63,236 nt of DNA from Verrucomicrobiota bacterium (GTDB lineage: Bacteria > Verrucomicrobiota > Verrucomicrobiia > Opitutales > Opitutaceae): NCBI GenBank assembly GCA_025361935.1, contig JANYJB010000067.1:1-63236 (forward strand), given 5' to 3'. The notes below the pieces were generated by a model that was given only the letters and a program-made list of their open reading frames with translations, had not been told where the DNA came from and made no database searches. The translations under genes and the position numbers were made by a program. Shown in pieces: positions 1 through 10,033 of this stretch. The number at the start of each line of letters is the position of its first letter. The stretch's first letter is position 1.

Positions 1-2472
1 GCGGAAATGGAGCGACGCTGCCAGGAGGTGATCGACCGTTGCTGGGCCCTCGGCGCAGAAAATCCCATCTCCTTCATCCACGACGTTGGCGCCGGCGGCA
101 TCTCCAACGCCCTGCCCGAGCTCGTCAACGACGCCGGCCTCGGCGGCCGCTTCAATCTCCGCGCCATCCCCAACGACGAGCCCGGCATGGCTCCGCTCGA
201 AATCTGGTGCAACGAATCGCAGGAACGCTACGTCCTCGCCGTGTCCGCCAAACGCCTCGCCCTCTTCACCGAGCTCTGCCAACGCGAGCGTTGCCCCTTT
301 GCCGTGGTTGGTGAAGCCACCGCCGAAAAACAGCTCGTCCTCGAAGACCCTCATTTCCAAAACAAGCCAATCGACATGCCGCTCGAGGTTCTCCTCGGCA
401 AACCGCCGCGCATGCACCGCGTCGCCGAGTCGCTCGAACGCCCGCAGAACCCGCTCAAGCTCGACGGCCTCACCCTCGCCGACGCCGTCCACCGCGTCCT
501 CGCCCACCCCACCGTCGCCGACAAAACCTTCCTCATCTCCATCGGCGACCGCACCGTCACCGGCCTGATTTCCCGCGACCAGATGGTCGGCCCGTGGCAG
601 GTTCCCGTGGCGGACTGCGCCGTCACCGCCGCCGCCTTCGACGTTTATACCGGCGAAGCCATGTCCATGGGCGAACGCACCCCCGTCGCCGTCAACTCCG
701 CCGCCGCCTCCGCCCGCCTCGCCGTCGGCGAAGCCCTCACCAACCTCGCCGCCGCCCAGATCGGCGACCTCGGCAAGGTCAACCTCTCCGCCAACTGGAT
801 GGCCGCCCCCGCCGTCCCCGGCGACGGTGCCGACCTCTACGCCGCCGTCCGCGCCGTCGGCATGGAACTCTGTCCCGCCCTCGGCATCACCATCCCCGTC
901 GGCAAGGACAGCATGTCCATGTCCACCGTCTGGAAAGACGAAGAGACCAACGAGTCCAAGCGCATGACCGCGCCCACCTCGCTCATCATCTCCGCCTTCG
1001 CCTCCGTCACCGATATACGCCTCTCGCTCACGCCCCAGCTCATCACCGACGCCGGAGACACCGACCTCCTCCTGATCGATCTCGGCCAAGGCAAAAACCG
1101 CCTCGGCGGCTCCATTCTTGCCCAAGTCGCCTCGCAGATGGGCGAAGCCCCCCCCGACGTCGAAAACCCCGCCCAGTTGAAAGGCTTCTGGAACGCCATC
1201 CAGCAACTCGGCCGCGAGAAAAAACTCCTCGCCTACCATGACCGATCCGACGGCGGCCTTCTCGCCACCATCGTGGAAATGGCCTTCGCCGGCCACACCG
1301 GCGTGGACCTCGAAATCCCCGCCAGCCACAGCGCGTTCTCCACCCTCTTCAGCGAAGAACTCGGCGCCGTCATTCAAATCCGCTCCGACGACCTCGACGA
1401 CGTTTCCGACATCCTCCGCGCCAACCGCCTGAAAACCTGCGTCAGCCGCATCGGCACGCTCAACGCCCACCACGCCCTCCGCATCAAGCGCGGCGGCCAG
1501 GAAATCTTCAACGAAGACCTCGGCTCCCTCCGCGCCATCTGGTCCGACGTCACCCGCCGCATCGCCTCCCTCCGCGACAACCCCGCATGCGCCGAGCAAG
1601 AGCACGCCCTCCGCCTCGACCGCACCAACCCCGGCCTCACGCCCAAGGTCGCGTTCGATTTCTCCTCCGCTCCCGCTATCGGCGGCAAGGCCCGCCCACC
1701 CATGGCGATCCTCCGCGAGCAAGGCGTAAACGGCGAAGTCGAGATGGCCGCCGCCTTCACCCGCGCCGGCTTCAAAGCCGTGGACGTCCACATGACCGAC
1801 ATCATCAGCGGACGCATTTCCCTCCGCGACTTCCGCGGCCTCGTGGCCTGCGGCGGATTCAGCTACGGCGACGTCCTCGGCGCCGGCGAAGGCTGGGCCA
1901 AGAGCGCCCTCTTCAATCCCCGCGCCCGCGACGAGTTCTCCGCTTTCTTCGCCCGCACCGACAGCTTTGCCCTCGGCGTTTGCAACGGCTGCCAGATGAT
2001 GAGCAACCTCCACAGCATCATCCCCGGCGCTGACGCTTGGCCGCGCTTCGTGCAGAACAAATCCGAACGCTTCGAAGCCCGCGTCGCCTCCCTCAAGATC
2101 GAGAAAAGCCCCAGCATCCTCTTCGCCGGCATGGAAGGCAGCGTCCTGCCCATCGCCATCGCCCACGGCGAAGGCTTCGCCGAGTTCCCGGCCGACTCCT
2201 CCGCCGCAACCTTCAGCGCCTCCGGCCTCGTGAGCGCCCGCTACGTGGACAACCACCACGCCGTCACGCAGCACTACCCGCTCAACCCGAACGGCAGCCC
2301 GCATGGCATGACCGCCCTCACGACCACGACCGGCCGCGTGACAATCATGATGCCGCACCCCGAGCGCGTCTTTCGCACCGTCCAGCAAAGCTGGGCCCCC
2401 GCCGCCTGGCGCGGACAAGAAGACGCCCCTTGGCTCCAACTCTTCCGCAACGCCCGGAAATGGGTGGGTTAA
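1..2472 (+). CDS. purL: Phosphoribosylformylglycinamidine synthase, 3' part (PurL with fused glutaminase)
   Basis: Converts FGAR, glutamine and ATP to FGAM in purine synthesis. The reading frame is open at the left edge, so the first roughly 470 residues of a protein normally near 1290 are missing. Visible are the PurL catalytic halves ([10 protein letters not shown], then [18 protein letters not shown]) and a fused C-terminal class I glutaminase domain from about visible residue 560. That domain has the nucleophile in GVCNGCQMM (Cys about 659) and the MPHPERVFR pair (His about 784, Glu about 786). This is therefore the long single-chain PurL with its own glutaminase, not the small PurL that needs separate PurQ and PurS. 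It ends 20 bp before a PhyH-type gene. Confidence 0.97.
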   Translation, partial: AEMERRCQEVIDRCWALGAENPISFIHDVGAGGISNALPELVNDAGLGGRFNLRAIPNDEPGMAPLEIWCNESQERYVLAVSAKRLALFTELCQRERCPFAVVGEATAEKQLVLEDPHFQNKPIDMPLEVLLGKPPRMHRVAESLERPQNPLKLDGLTLADAVHRVLAHPTVADKTFLISIGDRTVTGLISRDQMVGPWQVPVADCAVTAAAFDVYTGEAMSMGERTPVAVNSAAASARLAVGEALTNLAAAQIGDLGKVNLSANWMAAPAVPGDGADLYAAVRAVGMELCPALGITIPVGKDSMSMSTVWKDEETNESKRMTAPTSLIISAFASVTDIRLSLTPQLITDAGDTDLLLIDLGQGKNRLGGSILAQVASQMGEAPPDVENPAQLKGFWNAIQQLGREKKLLAYHDRSDGGLLATIVEMAFAGHTGVDLEIPASHSAFSTLFSEELGAVIQIRSDDLDDVSDILRANRLKTCVSRIGTLNAHHALRIKRGGQEIFNEDLGSLRAIWSDVTRRIASLRDNPACAEQEHALRLDRTNPGLTPKVAFDFSSAPAIGGKARPPMAILREQGVNGEVEMAAAFTRAGFKAVDVHMTDIISGRISLRDFRGLVACGGFSYGDVLGAGEGWAKSALFNPRARDEFSAFFARTDSFALGVCNGCQMMSNLHSIIPGADAWPRFVQNKSERFEARVASLKIEKSPSILFAGMEGSVLPIAIAHGEGFAEFPADSSAATFSASGLVSARYVDNHHAVTQHYPLNPNGSPHGMTALTTTTGRVTIMMPHPERVFRTVQQSWAPAAWRGQEDAPWLQLFRNARKWVG

Positions 2473-2492
2473 ACACCCCTTCACCGGCATCC

Positions 2493-3152
2493 ATGACTAA
2501 ACTGGATCAAGATGGGTGGGCGCTCGCCTCCACTCATCTTGATCGCACTACGTTGGATGCACTGCGCACGTCCGCCTTCACCGACGGAAGCGCCGGACAA
2601 CGCTGCCTATTGGACGATGCCGCCGTGCGGCAAACCGCGCTTGATCTCCGGCGCAGGCTGATCGATTCCGACGTGCTTCCATCAACCGCTGTCGCCATCC
2701 AAGCCATCGCCTTCGACAAGAACCCCTCGACCAACTGGAAAGTAACGTGGCATCAGGATCTGATGTTTCCCTTCACCTGCAAAGTGAAGTCTACCGACTA
2801 CGCTCTGCCTTCCATCAAGGACGGCATTCATTACGCACGTCCGCCTCGCGAAGTCTTGGAAAAGTTGCTCGCCGTCCGCCTTCACCTCGACGACTGCGAT
2901 GAAACCAACGGTCCTCTGCGCGTCGCCTCCGGCAGCCATCGCCATGGGTTTTTCAAAGGGGCAGAAATCCCTTCAATGCTTCAACAAAGCAAGGAAGTCG
3001 CCTGCCTAGCAAAAGAAGGCGAAGTCCTACTCATGCGGCCCCTTTTGCTGCACGCCTCCTCCCCGGCGACCACACCCAAGCACCGCCGCGTCCTCCATTT
3101 CGTCTATCACTCCGGCAATCCCATCGCTGAAACTTGGCATCGGAACATTTAG
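2493..3152 (+). CDS. Phytanoyl-CoA dioxygenase (PhyH) family protein
   Basis: A 219-residue protein resembling Fe(II)/2-oxoglutarate oxygenases of the PhyH family. The expected metal ligands are visible: HQD in the segment WKVTWHQDLMF gives the HxD pair, and the distal His lies in LLLHASSPAT, followed by an Arg in HRRVLHF that would bind 2-oxoglutarate. The motif GPLRVASGSHRHG is also typical of the family. The start was set at the ATG 20 bp after purL; upstream sequence in the same frame is Arg-rich out-of-frame purL. Substrate unknown. The codon use is less C-biased than purL. Confidence 0.8.
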   Translation: MTKLDQDGWALASTHLDRTTLDALRTSAFTDGSAGQRCLLDDAAVRQTALDLRRRLIDSDVLPSTAVAIQAIAFDKNPSTNWKVTWHQDLMFPFTCKVKSTDYALPSIKDGIHYARPPREVLEKLLAVRLHLDDCDETNGPLRVASGSHRHGFFKGAEIPSMLQQSKEVACLAKEGEVLLMRPLLLHASSPATTPKHRRVLHFVYHSGNPIAETWHRNI

Positions 3153-3255
3153 TATAACGCCAAGCTCGGGCAAAATAACCAGAGAACCACACAGATAAAA
3201 TGTGCGGACTACTTGCCAAAAAAATCCGAACGCACTCCCTCTACGGCGCCACACC

Positions 3256-3711
3256 ATGATTCACACGCTCGAGCGCACCCAATTCATCCCCGCACTGATC
3301 GACCAAGTCTGGGCCTATTTTTCCGCCCCGGAAAACCTGAACGCCCTCACCCCGCCCGAGATGCACTTTGAGATCCTCGGCGCGCCGCCCCCGATGTATC
3401 AGGGCCAGCTCATCGCCTACCGCATACGCGTCGCCCCCGGTGTGCGCGTCGGCTGGCTCACCGAGATCCGCCATGTGCGCGACCGGTCTTTTTTTGTAGA
3501 TGAACAACGCGTCGGCCCTTACCGGCTCTGGTATCACGAACACCACTTTTTCCCCGTCGAAGGCGGCGTGCAGATGATCGACCGCGTCACCTACGCACTG
3601 CCCTTTGGTCCGCTCGGCGATCTGGTTCATGCGCTCTGGGTGCGCCGCACGCTGCGGCGTATTTTTGATTATCGGCGCGTGGCGGTGGCTAGGCTTTTTC
3701 CGCAGGGTTAA
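3256..3711 (+). CDS. SRPBCC-fold ligand-binding protein
   Basis: A 151-residue protein with the pattern of the SRPBCC/polyketide cyclase-like family (COG4276-type): an N-terminal strand with FIPALIDQVWAYFSAPENLN, a central sheet, and a C-terminal amphipathic helix ending in RRIFDYRRVAVARLFP. Such proteins bind hydrophobic ligands and some act as cyclases or hydratases; no catalytic residue can be assigned here. The ATG after CGCCACACC was chosen because the upstream in-frame stretch does not match the family. It stands alone between the PhyH gene and the cytochrome gene. Confidence 0.75.
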   Translation: MIHTLERTQFIPALIDQVWAYFSAPENLNALTPPEMHFEILGAPPPMYQGQLIAYRIRVAPGVRVGWLTEIRHVRDRSFFVDEQRVGPYRLWYHEHHFFPVEGGVQMIDRVTYALPFGPLGDLVHALWVRRTLRRIFDYRRVAVARLFPQG

Positions 3712-3843
3712 AGTTAGAGCTCAATTTAACTTGCCCCGCCGCACGTGTCCGCAAGCGTCGATCAGACCCGTTTGGCGAACCTCATTCGCACGAACCAGTG
3801 GACGGCGCTGGGCCGGGTCTAAACAGCCCTTTTTCCCGTTACC

Positions 3844-6009
3844 ATGTCGCAGCCCTTTGCCCTAATCACTTTATCTGCTGCGCTGATACTCGGGCTTGCG
3901 CTGGCCAACTCCAGTTGCGCTAAAAAACAACAACCCGTCGCTGCGACTGCGCCGGTGAGCCATGCCGGCATGGCCCAGACCTCCCAATCCTGCCGCGGGT
4001 GCCATAATTCCATTTTTGAGGACTGGAAAAACACCGACCACGCCCTCGCCAACCGGATGCCAGGCCCCGCCGAAATCGCCGCCCTCAAAACTTTCCCCGG
4101 CGCGCTGCCCATTTCGGATCCGAAACTGTCTGTGATGATTCTGGGGCACAAACCCATCTGGCAACCGCTCATCCCCTCGTCCGATGGACGCTGGCAGCCC
4201 CACGAGATCGCCTACGATCCAAAGCGAAAAGACTGGTTCAACGTCTTCGGCACCGAGAATCGCCAGCCAGGCGAATGGGGCCACTGGACCGGCCGCGGTA
4301 TGAACTGGAACTCAATGTGCGCCCAATGCCACATGACCGGCTACGCCCCCAACCACTCCGCCGCCACCGACACCTATCACTCCACCTGGATCGAGCAAGG
4401 GATAGGCTGCGTCCAGTGCCACGGTGAACAGCCCGCCGCTCACTCCCAAAACCCCTACAACCCCGCCGCCGTGAACAACCCGTTCCACGGCGACCGTTCC
4501 CTCATGATGCAGACGTGCGTCCCCTGCCACGCCCGCAACGAAGCCCTTACCGCCACCTTCAAGCCGGGCGACAACTACTACGACCACTACCGCATCGTCC
4601 TCCCGACGAACCCCACCACGTATTACCCTGACGGACAGCAGCGCGACGAAGACTTCAACTGGACCTCGGTTCTCCTCAGCCGCATGGGCCACGCCGGCGT
4701 GACCTGCCTCGACTGCCACGACCCGCACACCACCAAGACCATCCTGCCGGTGGAGAACAACGCCCTCTGCCTCCAATGCCACGCCGCCCCCGGCCGCGTC
4801 ATGGCTGGCGGCGCCCGCGCCGTGCCCATCGACCCCGTGGCACATTCCCACCATGCCGACGGCAGCGCGGGCAACTCCTGCGTATCCTGCCACATGCCCA
4901 CCACGCCCTACATGCAGCGTTCGCCCCGCCATGATCACGGCTGGCTCAAGCCCGACCCTCTCCTCACCAAAGAGCTCGGCATCCCCAACGCCTGCAGCCG
5001 CTGCCACGCCGACAAACCCACCGACTGGCTGATCGAAAAATCCAACGCCTGGTATGGCGCCAAGCTCGATTCCCGACAACGCGCCCGCGCCCGCGCCATC
5101 GCCGCCGCCCAAGCCGGTCAACCCTCCGCGCCCGCCAGCCTCCTCGCCCTGCTCGCCCAAGAAGACATCCCCGCCTGGCGTGCCACCTACCTCGACCTGC
5201 TCTCGCCTCACGCCGCCGATCCCTCCGTCCGCACCGCCGCCTTGGCCTCCCTCACCGCCACTTCCCCTCTGGAACGCGCCGCCGCCGTGCGCGCCCTTGG
5301 CACGCTGCCGGACGCCCGCCCCGCCCTGCGTCCACTGCTGCAAGATCCCGTTCGCCTCGTCCGCCTGGATGCCGCGCAGGCGCTGACCGACGAACTTCCC
5401 GACAACTCCGAAGCACGCCACGAACTTGATGCCTACTACCGCCTGACCGTCGATCAACCCGCCGGCCTTACCCGCATCGGTCTCGATTACGCCAACCGCG
5501 GCCAAACCACCAAGGCAATCCAGACTCTGGAAAAAGCCGCCCCGTGGGATGCCACATCTGGTGCCATTCGTAATTACATCGCTCAAATTTACCTTGCCGC
5601 GAGCAAACCCGCGGAAGCCGCCGCCAGTTTTGCGAAAGCCGCCGAGATTGAACCAACGAACGCCAACGCGTTATTCAACGCCGGACTCGCCTACGCCGAA
5701 GCTGGCCTCACCACCGACGCCGAAAACGCCCTGCGCGGAGCCGTGAAACGCGACCTAAATCTGGACCGCGCCTGGTATAACCTCGGACTGTTGTTAAACA
5801 GCCAGGGTCATGCGCAAGACGCGCTGGAAGCCCTCGCACGCGCCGAGCAAGCCAACCCCCGGTCGCCAGACTATCCATACGCCGCCGCCACGATCCAGTT
5901 GCGGGCCGGTCGGATGGAAGCCACCCGCGAAGCCGTCAAGCGTGCGCTCGCAATCACCCCGAATTACGCACCGGCACTCCAGCTTTTGCAGTCGTTACAG
6001 GCGCAATAA
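3844..6009 (+). CDS. Octaheme c-type cytochrome with HEAT and TPR repeats
   Basis: A 721-residue exported protein. Residues 1-24 are a hydrophobic signal with a Cys at 25 (LANSSCAKK), possibly a lipoprotein site. Eight CxxCH haem motifs lie between residues 50 and 390 (CRGCH, CAQCH, CVQCH, CVPCH, CLDCH, CLQCH, CVSCH, CSRCH), arranged as in cytochrome c554-like multihaem proteins. Next come HEAT-like repeats (about 420-520) and at least four TPR units (about 535-720). The haem domain suggests periplasmic electron transfer, and the repeats suggest binding a partner. No reductase gene sits next to it, so donor and acceptor are unknown. It is convergent with the methyltransferase at 6025. Confidence 0.88.
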   Translation: MSQPFALITLSAALILGLALANSSCAKKQQPVAATAPVSHAGMAQTSQSCRGCHNSIFEDWKNTDHALANRMPGPAEIAALKTFPGALPISDPKLSVMILGHKPIWQPLIPSSDGRWQPHEIAYDPKRKDWFNVFGTENRQPGEWGHWTGRGMNWNSMCAQCHMTGYAPNHSAATDTYHSTWIEQGIGCVQCHGEQPAAHSQNPYNPAAVNNPFHGDRSLMMQTCVPCHARNEALTATFKPGDNYYDHYRIVLPTNPTTYYPDGQQRDEDFNWTSVLLSRMGHAGVTCLDCHDPHTTKTILPVENNALCLQCHAAPGRVMAGGARAVPIDPVAHSHHADGSAGNSCVSCHMPTTPYMQRSPRHDHGWLKPDPLLTKELGIPNACSRCHADKPTDWLIEKSNAWYGAKLDSRQRARARAIAAAQAGQPSAPASLLALLAQEDIPAWRATYLDLLSPHAADPSVRTAALASLTATSPLERAAAVRALGTLPDARPALRPLLQDPVRLVRLDAAQALTDELPDNSEARHELDAYYRLTVDQPAGLTRIGLDYANRGQTTKAIQTLEKAAPWDATSGAIRNYIAQIYLAASKPAEAAASFAKAAEIEPTNANALFNAGLAYAEAGLTTDAENALRGAVKRDLNLDRAWYNLGLLLNSQGHAQDALEALARAEQANPRSPDYPYAAATIQLRAGRMEATREAVKRALAITPNYAPALQLLQSLQAQ

Positions 6010-6024
6010 AGCCGACTTGGAGCG

Positions 6025-6681
6025 TCACAGTTCTTCCGCCGTCACCACCAGCGTGCGCGACTGCTCGCAACGCTTCCGTGATTTTTCTACACCGAGCGCG
6101 TCCAGTCCAAGTGTGTTCGCCACCGCCAGCACCGTGCCCACGCCGCAAAACGGATCGAAGATCGTCTTCGCCCCCGCCTGCTCCTTTGCAAAACGCACGG
6201 CCTGCGCCGCCGCGCGCACACCCATCGCCCGCACCCACGGCAGTCGTCCCGCATCCGTGATGATGTCCGGCAACGGCAGCACCTCAGGACACTTCATCGC
6301 CCGCGACACCGCGATCAGATGCGTGTAACCCGGCCGGCCATACGTCAGCATTCCCGGCGGACGCCTGCACACGATCTTGTGAAACAATACCCGCGCGCCC
6401 GCGTCCTCGGCGGCGCGGATCACCATCGCACCTTTGTCGATCCACGCGCCGTCGCGCTTGATGTCCGACTGGAAAAACAACGCCGCGCTTTCGTCCGGCA
6501 CCGCGTCAACAACCAGCCTCACCGCATCAAGAAACCACGCGCGCCAAACCGGCAGATCCATGCCGACCTCCGAAACGTCCGGCAACGACGTCACCGCGCA
6601 CGCGCCTTCGATCCGCCCTCGCTGTTGCATCCACGGAATAGCATCCTCGCAATGAACCTCCCGTGACGGCGATGCAGTCAT
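6025..6681 (-). CDS. SAM-dependent methyltransferase with permuted, beta-class motif order
   Basis: A 218-residue protein. The SAM-binding motif I, DPFCGVGTVLAVAN, is near the C terminus (about 165-178), while the presumed catalytic motif IV comes first as TSLPDVSEV (about 32-40). That order is seen in beta-class amino-methyltransferases acting on DNA or RNA. Instead of the canonical [DN]PP[YF], the motif reads SLPD, so the substrate is uncertain and calling it a DNA methylase would be unsafe. It is the last gene of the metG-menF-small protein run, 12 bp after the previous stop. Confidence 0.7.
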   Translation of the reverse strand: MTASPSREVHCEDAIPWMQQRGRIEGACAVTSLPDVSEVGMDLPVWRAWFLDAVRLVVDAVPDESAALFFQSDIKRDGAWIDKGAMVIRAAEDAGARVLFHKIVCRRPPGMLTYGRPGYTHLIAVSRAMKCPEVLPLPDIITDAGRLPWVRAMGVRAAAQAVRFAKEQAGAKTIFDPFCGVGTVLAVANTLGLDALGVEKSRKRCEQSRTLVVTAEEL

Positions 6682-6693
6682 AGGAACCCCGGT

Positions 6694-6936
6694 TTATTTC
6701 CCAACCGGCGGTTTCCCTGCGTAATGCGGGATGATCTGCTTAAGGTGTCCCTGCACGATGGCGCCGATCGTCTCCGCTGGCAGCGAGCCTTTGTGCAGCT
6801 CAAAAATCGCTACCAACAGCGCCAGTTCGATGTCCACCGTCTTGGGCGAGGAGGTCTTCATCGCGGTCATGATCTCCAGCGCCTTCTTCTCGGCTTTCTT
6901 GTAGTCTAAAAAATTCTGTTCGGTAGGCGTGGCCAT
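6694..6936 (-). CDS. Small conserved-looking hypothetical protein (80 aa)
   Basis: An 80-residue, mostly alpha-helical, soluble protein not recognised. The N-terminal half is Lys-rich (YKKAEKKALEIMTAMKT), followed by VDIELALLVAIFELHKGSLPAE and a C-terminal tail ending GKPPVGK. No cysteines, signal peptide or membrane segment. The gene lies between menF and a methyltransferase with 12-bp gaps on both sides, so it is almost certainly co-transcribed with them and translated, but the context does not give a function. Confidence 0.65.
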   Translation of the reverse strand: MATPTEQNFLDYKKAEKKALEIMTAMKTSSPKTVDIELALLVAIFELHKGSLPAETIGAIVQGHLKQIIPHYAGKPPVGK

Positions 6937-6948
6937 AGGTTTATCCGC

Positions 6949-8364
6949 TCAGCCGAGCAACGCATCTTGCACGGCGTGAAACTTAAGCTCGGTCTCGGCG
7001 TATTCGCGGTCGGGCTCCGAGCCGACGACAATCCCCGCGCCCGCGTAAACACGGGCGCTCGGTCCGTCGATCAGCGCCGAGCGGATGCCCACGAAAAACT
7101 CGCCGCCACCGCGCGCGTTGAGCCAGCCGAGTGCGCCCGCGTAAAGCCCGCGCGGAAAACCTTCCAGTTCACGAATCGCCTTCACCGCCGGTTCGCGGGG
7201 CGTGCCGCCGACCGCAGGAGTCGGATGCAGCCGTGCCAAGGCATCAAGCAGGCGCACGCCATCGGGCAGCGCCGCGCGGATGGGCGTGGCCAGATGCTGG
7301 ACATTCGCCAAGCGACGGATGACCGGTGTTTCGTCAAACTCCAGTTCAAGCCCGAGCGGAGCGAGCCGGCGCACGATGGAATCGAGCACCAGCCGGTGTT
7401 CGCGTAGGTCCTTCTCGTTGTGCTGAAGCGCGGCAGCGAGCGCGGCGTCCTCGCTCGCGCGCAGACCGCGCCGCGCCGATCCGGCGAGCGCCTCGGTCTC
7501 GAATACGTTCTGGCTCACTCGCACCAGCCGCTCGGGCGACGCCCCGATAAAACTGGGCCCGCGACCCGTGGCGGCGGAGAACGCGTAGCAATCCGGAAAA
7601 CGCTGGCGCAGGCCGTTGAGCACGCGCAACGGGTGCAGGGGCTCGTCTGCCGTGAGGTCGATGGCGCGGGCGAGCACGATTTTTTGAAACTCGCCCGCCC
7701 CGATGCGGGTGATCGCTTTGGCCACGGCCGCTCGGTAGTCCCCGACCTCGTTGCGCGCGAAGGACGGCTTGAAAGGTGCGGCCTCTCCCACAGTCGAGGC
7801 GTAGTTGAACCCCGCGAACTTCGCGTGCGCCCGCCAGACGCGCTCGGTCAGCGCGGCGAGATCGGCGTCCGGGGAGACCAGAAGGTTGGCCACGGCCGTG
7901 GTTTTCGCGCCGGCGCGGGCGACCTGCCAGCGCGGCACAAACACCTGCGCGGCCGGGAACGGTTCGCCGGCCTCGACCTCATCGAGAAAGGTGAAGCTCG
8001 TGAAAAAATGGGGGCCGCCAAAGGGCGCGTCCACCGCGCCGACTGCGATGGTGTGTTCCAGCGTGTCGTCCACGAAGCGCTGCACCGAAACAAAGCGGTC
8101 CGCCCCGTGCGCGGTGTGCGCGACCACCGCCTCGGCGCCGGCGATGGCCGAGTCCAGCCCCGGACGCTCGGTGTAGAAATGGGGCTGGTCCGGCTCGAAG
8201 ATCGACTCCAGCACCGCCAGCGGATCGAGCGCCCCGACCGCGATGGAGATGCTCACCAGCTTGTCATGCCCATCACGTCGCGCGGCTTCACGACACTGTG
8301 CTAGAAACGCCCGCAGAGCGTCGGGCGAGGCGTTGTCCGCAGGATTGATGGGCAGGATGGTCAC
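6949..8364 (-). CDS. menF: Isochorismate synthase (MenF/EntC type)
   Basis: Converts chorismate to isochorismate, the entry to menaquinone (or siderophore) synthesis. The 471-residue protein has a variable N-terminal half and a C-terminal chorismate-binding domain. Motifs of the family are visible: KIVLAR, FIGASPERLV, ETEALAGSARRG, REHRLVLDSI, HPTPAVGGTPR and AGAGIVVGSEPDREY with the Mg-binding glutamates near the end (AETELK). No menD, menH or menC is adjacent, so assignment to menaquinone rather than another isochorismate pathway is inference. It sits 12 bp downstream of metG in the same run. Confidence 0.9.
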   Translation of the reverse strand: MTILPINPADNASPDALRAFLAQCREAARRDGHDKLVSISIAVGALDPLAVLESIFEPDQPHFYTERPGLDSAIAGAEAVVAHTAHGADRFVSVQRFVDDTLEHTIAVGAVDAPFGGPHFFTSFTFLDEVEAGEPFPAAQVFVPRWQVARAGAKTTAVANLLVSPDADLAALTERVWRAHAKFAGFNYASTVGEAAPFKPSFARNEVGDYRAAVAKAITRIGAGEFQKIVLARAIDLTADEPLHPLRVLNGLRQRFPDCYAFSAATGRGPSFIGASPERLVRVSQNVFETEALAGSARRGLRASEDAALAAALQHNEKDLREHRLVLDSIVRRLAPLGLELEFDETPVIRRLANVQHLATPIRAALPDGVRLLDALARLHPTPAVGGTPREPAVKAIRELEGFPRGLYAGALGWLNARGGGEFFVGIRSALIDGPSARVYAGAGIVVGSEPDREYAETELKFHAVQDALLG

Positions 8365-8376
8365 GACTCGCGCGGA

Positions 8377-9912
8377 TCAACCCGCCTTCGGCTCAGTCTG
8401 CGGGCGCGGGAAGAGGATCGCAGTGGCGGCCACCTTAGAACCGGTCAAACGCGAGCCCCATATGAGTTCGTCCTTCCAGACCGCGCCGGCCGTGTAGCCG
8501 AGCACGCCGTTGATTTTAACCGTCGTCTCGGGCATGACGGCGGGCAGCAGCGCCACGCCGAGGCGCAGGGCCTCGGCCATCGTGGCCAGCGAGGTTTTGA
8601 GGAGCGCCTGATCCTTCGCTTCGGCGGACTTGCCGAGCTTCCACGGGGCGCGCGTCTCGATGTAGGCGTTGGTCGCGGTGATGAACGCGAACGTGCGCTC
8701 CAGCGCGATGTGGAACTGGAAGCCTTCGCACAGCGGGATGACTTCGTCGCGCGTCTTTTCCCAGAGGGCCTTGAGCGCTTGCTCGGGTTCCTCGGAAACC
8801 TCGGCGGCGGGCACGACGCCGGCGGAGAACCGGTTGGTCATGTTGAGCGTGCGGTTGACGAGGTTGCCCAGGTTGTTGGCGAGTTCGCTGTTGTAGCGGA
8901 TGAGGAACTGCTGGAGAGAAAAGTCGCTGTCCTGGCCGACGCTCATCTCACGGATGAGGAAGTAGCGGAGTGCATCCACGCCGTATTGGTCGGCGAAGGC
9001 GATGGGTTCGACGAAATTGCCCGTGCTCTTGGACATCTTGGTGCCGTTGATCGACCACCACCCGTGCGCGAGGAGCGATTTCGGCGCTTCGAGACCGCAG
9101 GCCTTAAGCATGATGGGCCAGTAAACGGCATGAGGCGGCACGAGGATGTCTTTGCCGATAACGTGGAAATCGGCCGGCCAGAGGCCGGGCTTGTCGATCA
9201 CCGCCGAGTAGTAGTTCACCAACGCGTCGAACCAGACGTAGGTGACGAAGTTGTCGTCGAAGGGAAGCGTGATACCCCATTCGAGACGATCTTTCGGACG
9301 CGAGATGCAAAGGTCGTTGAGCGGCTCCGAGAGGAATTCGAGCACCTGCTTCTGGCGGTAGCGCGGGAAGACGAAGTTTTCGTTCTTCTTGAGGAACTCG
9401 ATCAGCCAGTCCTGGTAGGAGGCCAGTTTGAAGAAGTAGTTCGACTCGGTGATCTCGGTGACCTCGCCGAAGATCTCGGGCCAGCGTCCATCTGGGTTGC
9501 GGTCCTTGTCTTGGAGGAACTGTTCCTGGCGCGTCGAGTAGAAGCCCTTGTATTCGGCCTTGTAGATCTCGCCCTTGTCGAAGAGCTGCTGGAGTATCTG
9601 GCAAACGACCTTCTTGTGGCGCTCCTCGGTCGTGCGGATGAAGTCGTCGTTGGAGATGTTGAGCTTCTTGCAGACGGCGCGGAACTCCTCGGAGACCTCG
9701 TCGCAGAACTGCTGCGGAGGGATGCCGCGCTTCTTGGCGGTCTGCTGGACCTTCTGACCGTGCTCGTCCACGCCGGTGAGGAAATAGACGTTGTCCCCCA
9801 TCAGACGACGGAAGCGGGCAATGACGTCCGTCAGCACCTTTTCGTAGGCATGGCCGAGGTGCGGCGAACCGTTCACATAGTCGATCGCGGTCGTGATGTA
9901 GAATGTCTTCAT
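8377..9912 (-). CDS. metG: Methionine--tRNA ligase
   Basis: Charges tRNA-Met. The 511-residue protein has the class I signatures: the HIGH equivalent PHLGHAYEK near residue 17 and KMSKSTGNF near 293. The connective-peptide region around FYSTRQEQFLQ lacks cysteines, so this is the zinc-free short form. There is no C-terminal tRNA-binding EMAP-II-like domain, as expected for 510-residue enzymes. It heads a minus-strand run (metG, menF, 80-aa protein, methyltransferase) and is divergent from the sensor kinase at 10034 across a 121-bp gap that should hold both promoters. Confidence 0.96.
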   Translation of the reverse strand: MKTFYITTAIDYVNGSPHLGHAYEKVLTDVIARFRRLMGDNVYFLTGVDEHGQKVQQTAKKRGIPPQQFCDEVSEEFRAVCKKLNISNDDFIRTTEERHKKVVCQILQQLFDKGEIYKAEYKGFYSTRQEQFLQDKDRNPDGRWPEIFGEVTEITESNYFFKLASYQDWLIEFLKKNENFVFPRYRQKQVLEFLSEPLNDLCISRPKDRLEWGITLPFDDNFVTYVWFDALVNYYSAVIDKPGLWPADFHVIGKDILVPPHAVYWPIMLKACGLEAPKSLLAHGWWSINGTKMSKSTGNFVEPIAFADQYGVDALRYFLIREMSVGQDSDFSLQQFLIRYNSELANNLGNLVNRTLNMTNRFSAGVVPAAEVSEEPEQALKALWEKTRDEVIPLCEGFQFHIALERTFAFITATNAYIETRAPWKLGKSAEAKDQALLKTSLATMAEALRLGVALLPAVMPETTVKINGVLGYTAGAVWKDELIWGSRLTGSKVAATAILFPRPQTEPKAG

Positions 9913-10033
9913 GGGCGGAGCAGGAAAAACAAACGCACGCCGCGGAAAATGTCGAAGAATTTGCTAAACTCCTCCTTAGGCGGCTTTGCCGTTGCCAGCC
10001 GGAGGCACCGGGACAAGTTGAGGACTGTTTCCC

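Noticed and set aside
4312-5586. 424-residue Gly-rich reading frame on the minus strand
   Set aside because: Exactly antisense to the octaheme cytochrome with codon phase fixed by its GC pattern; composition is unnatural.
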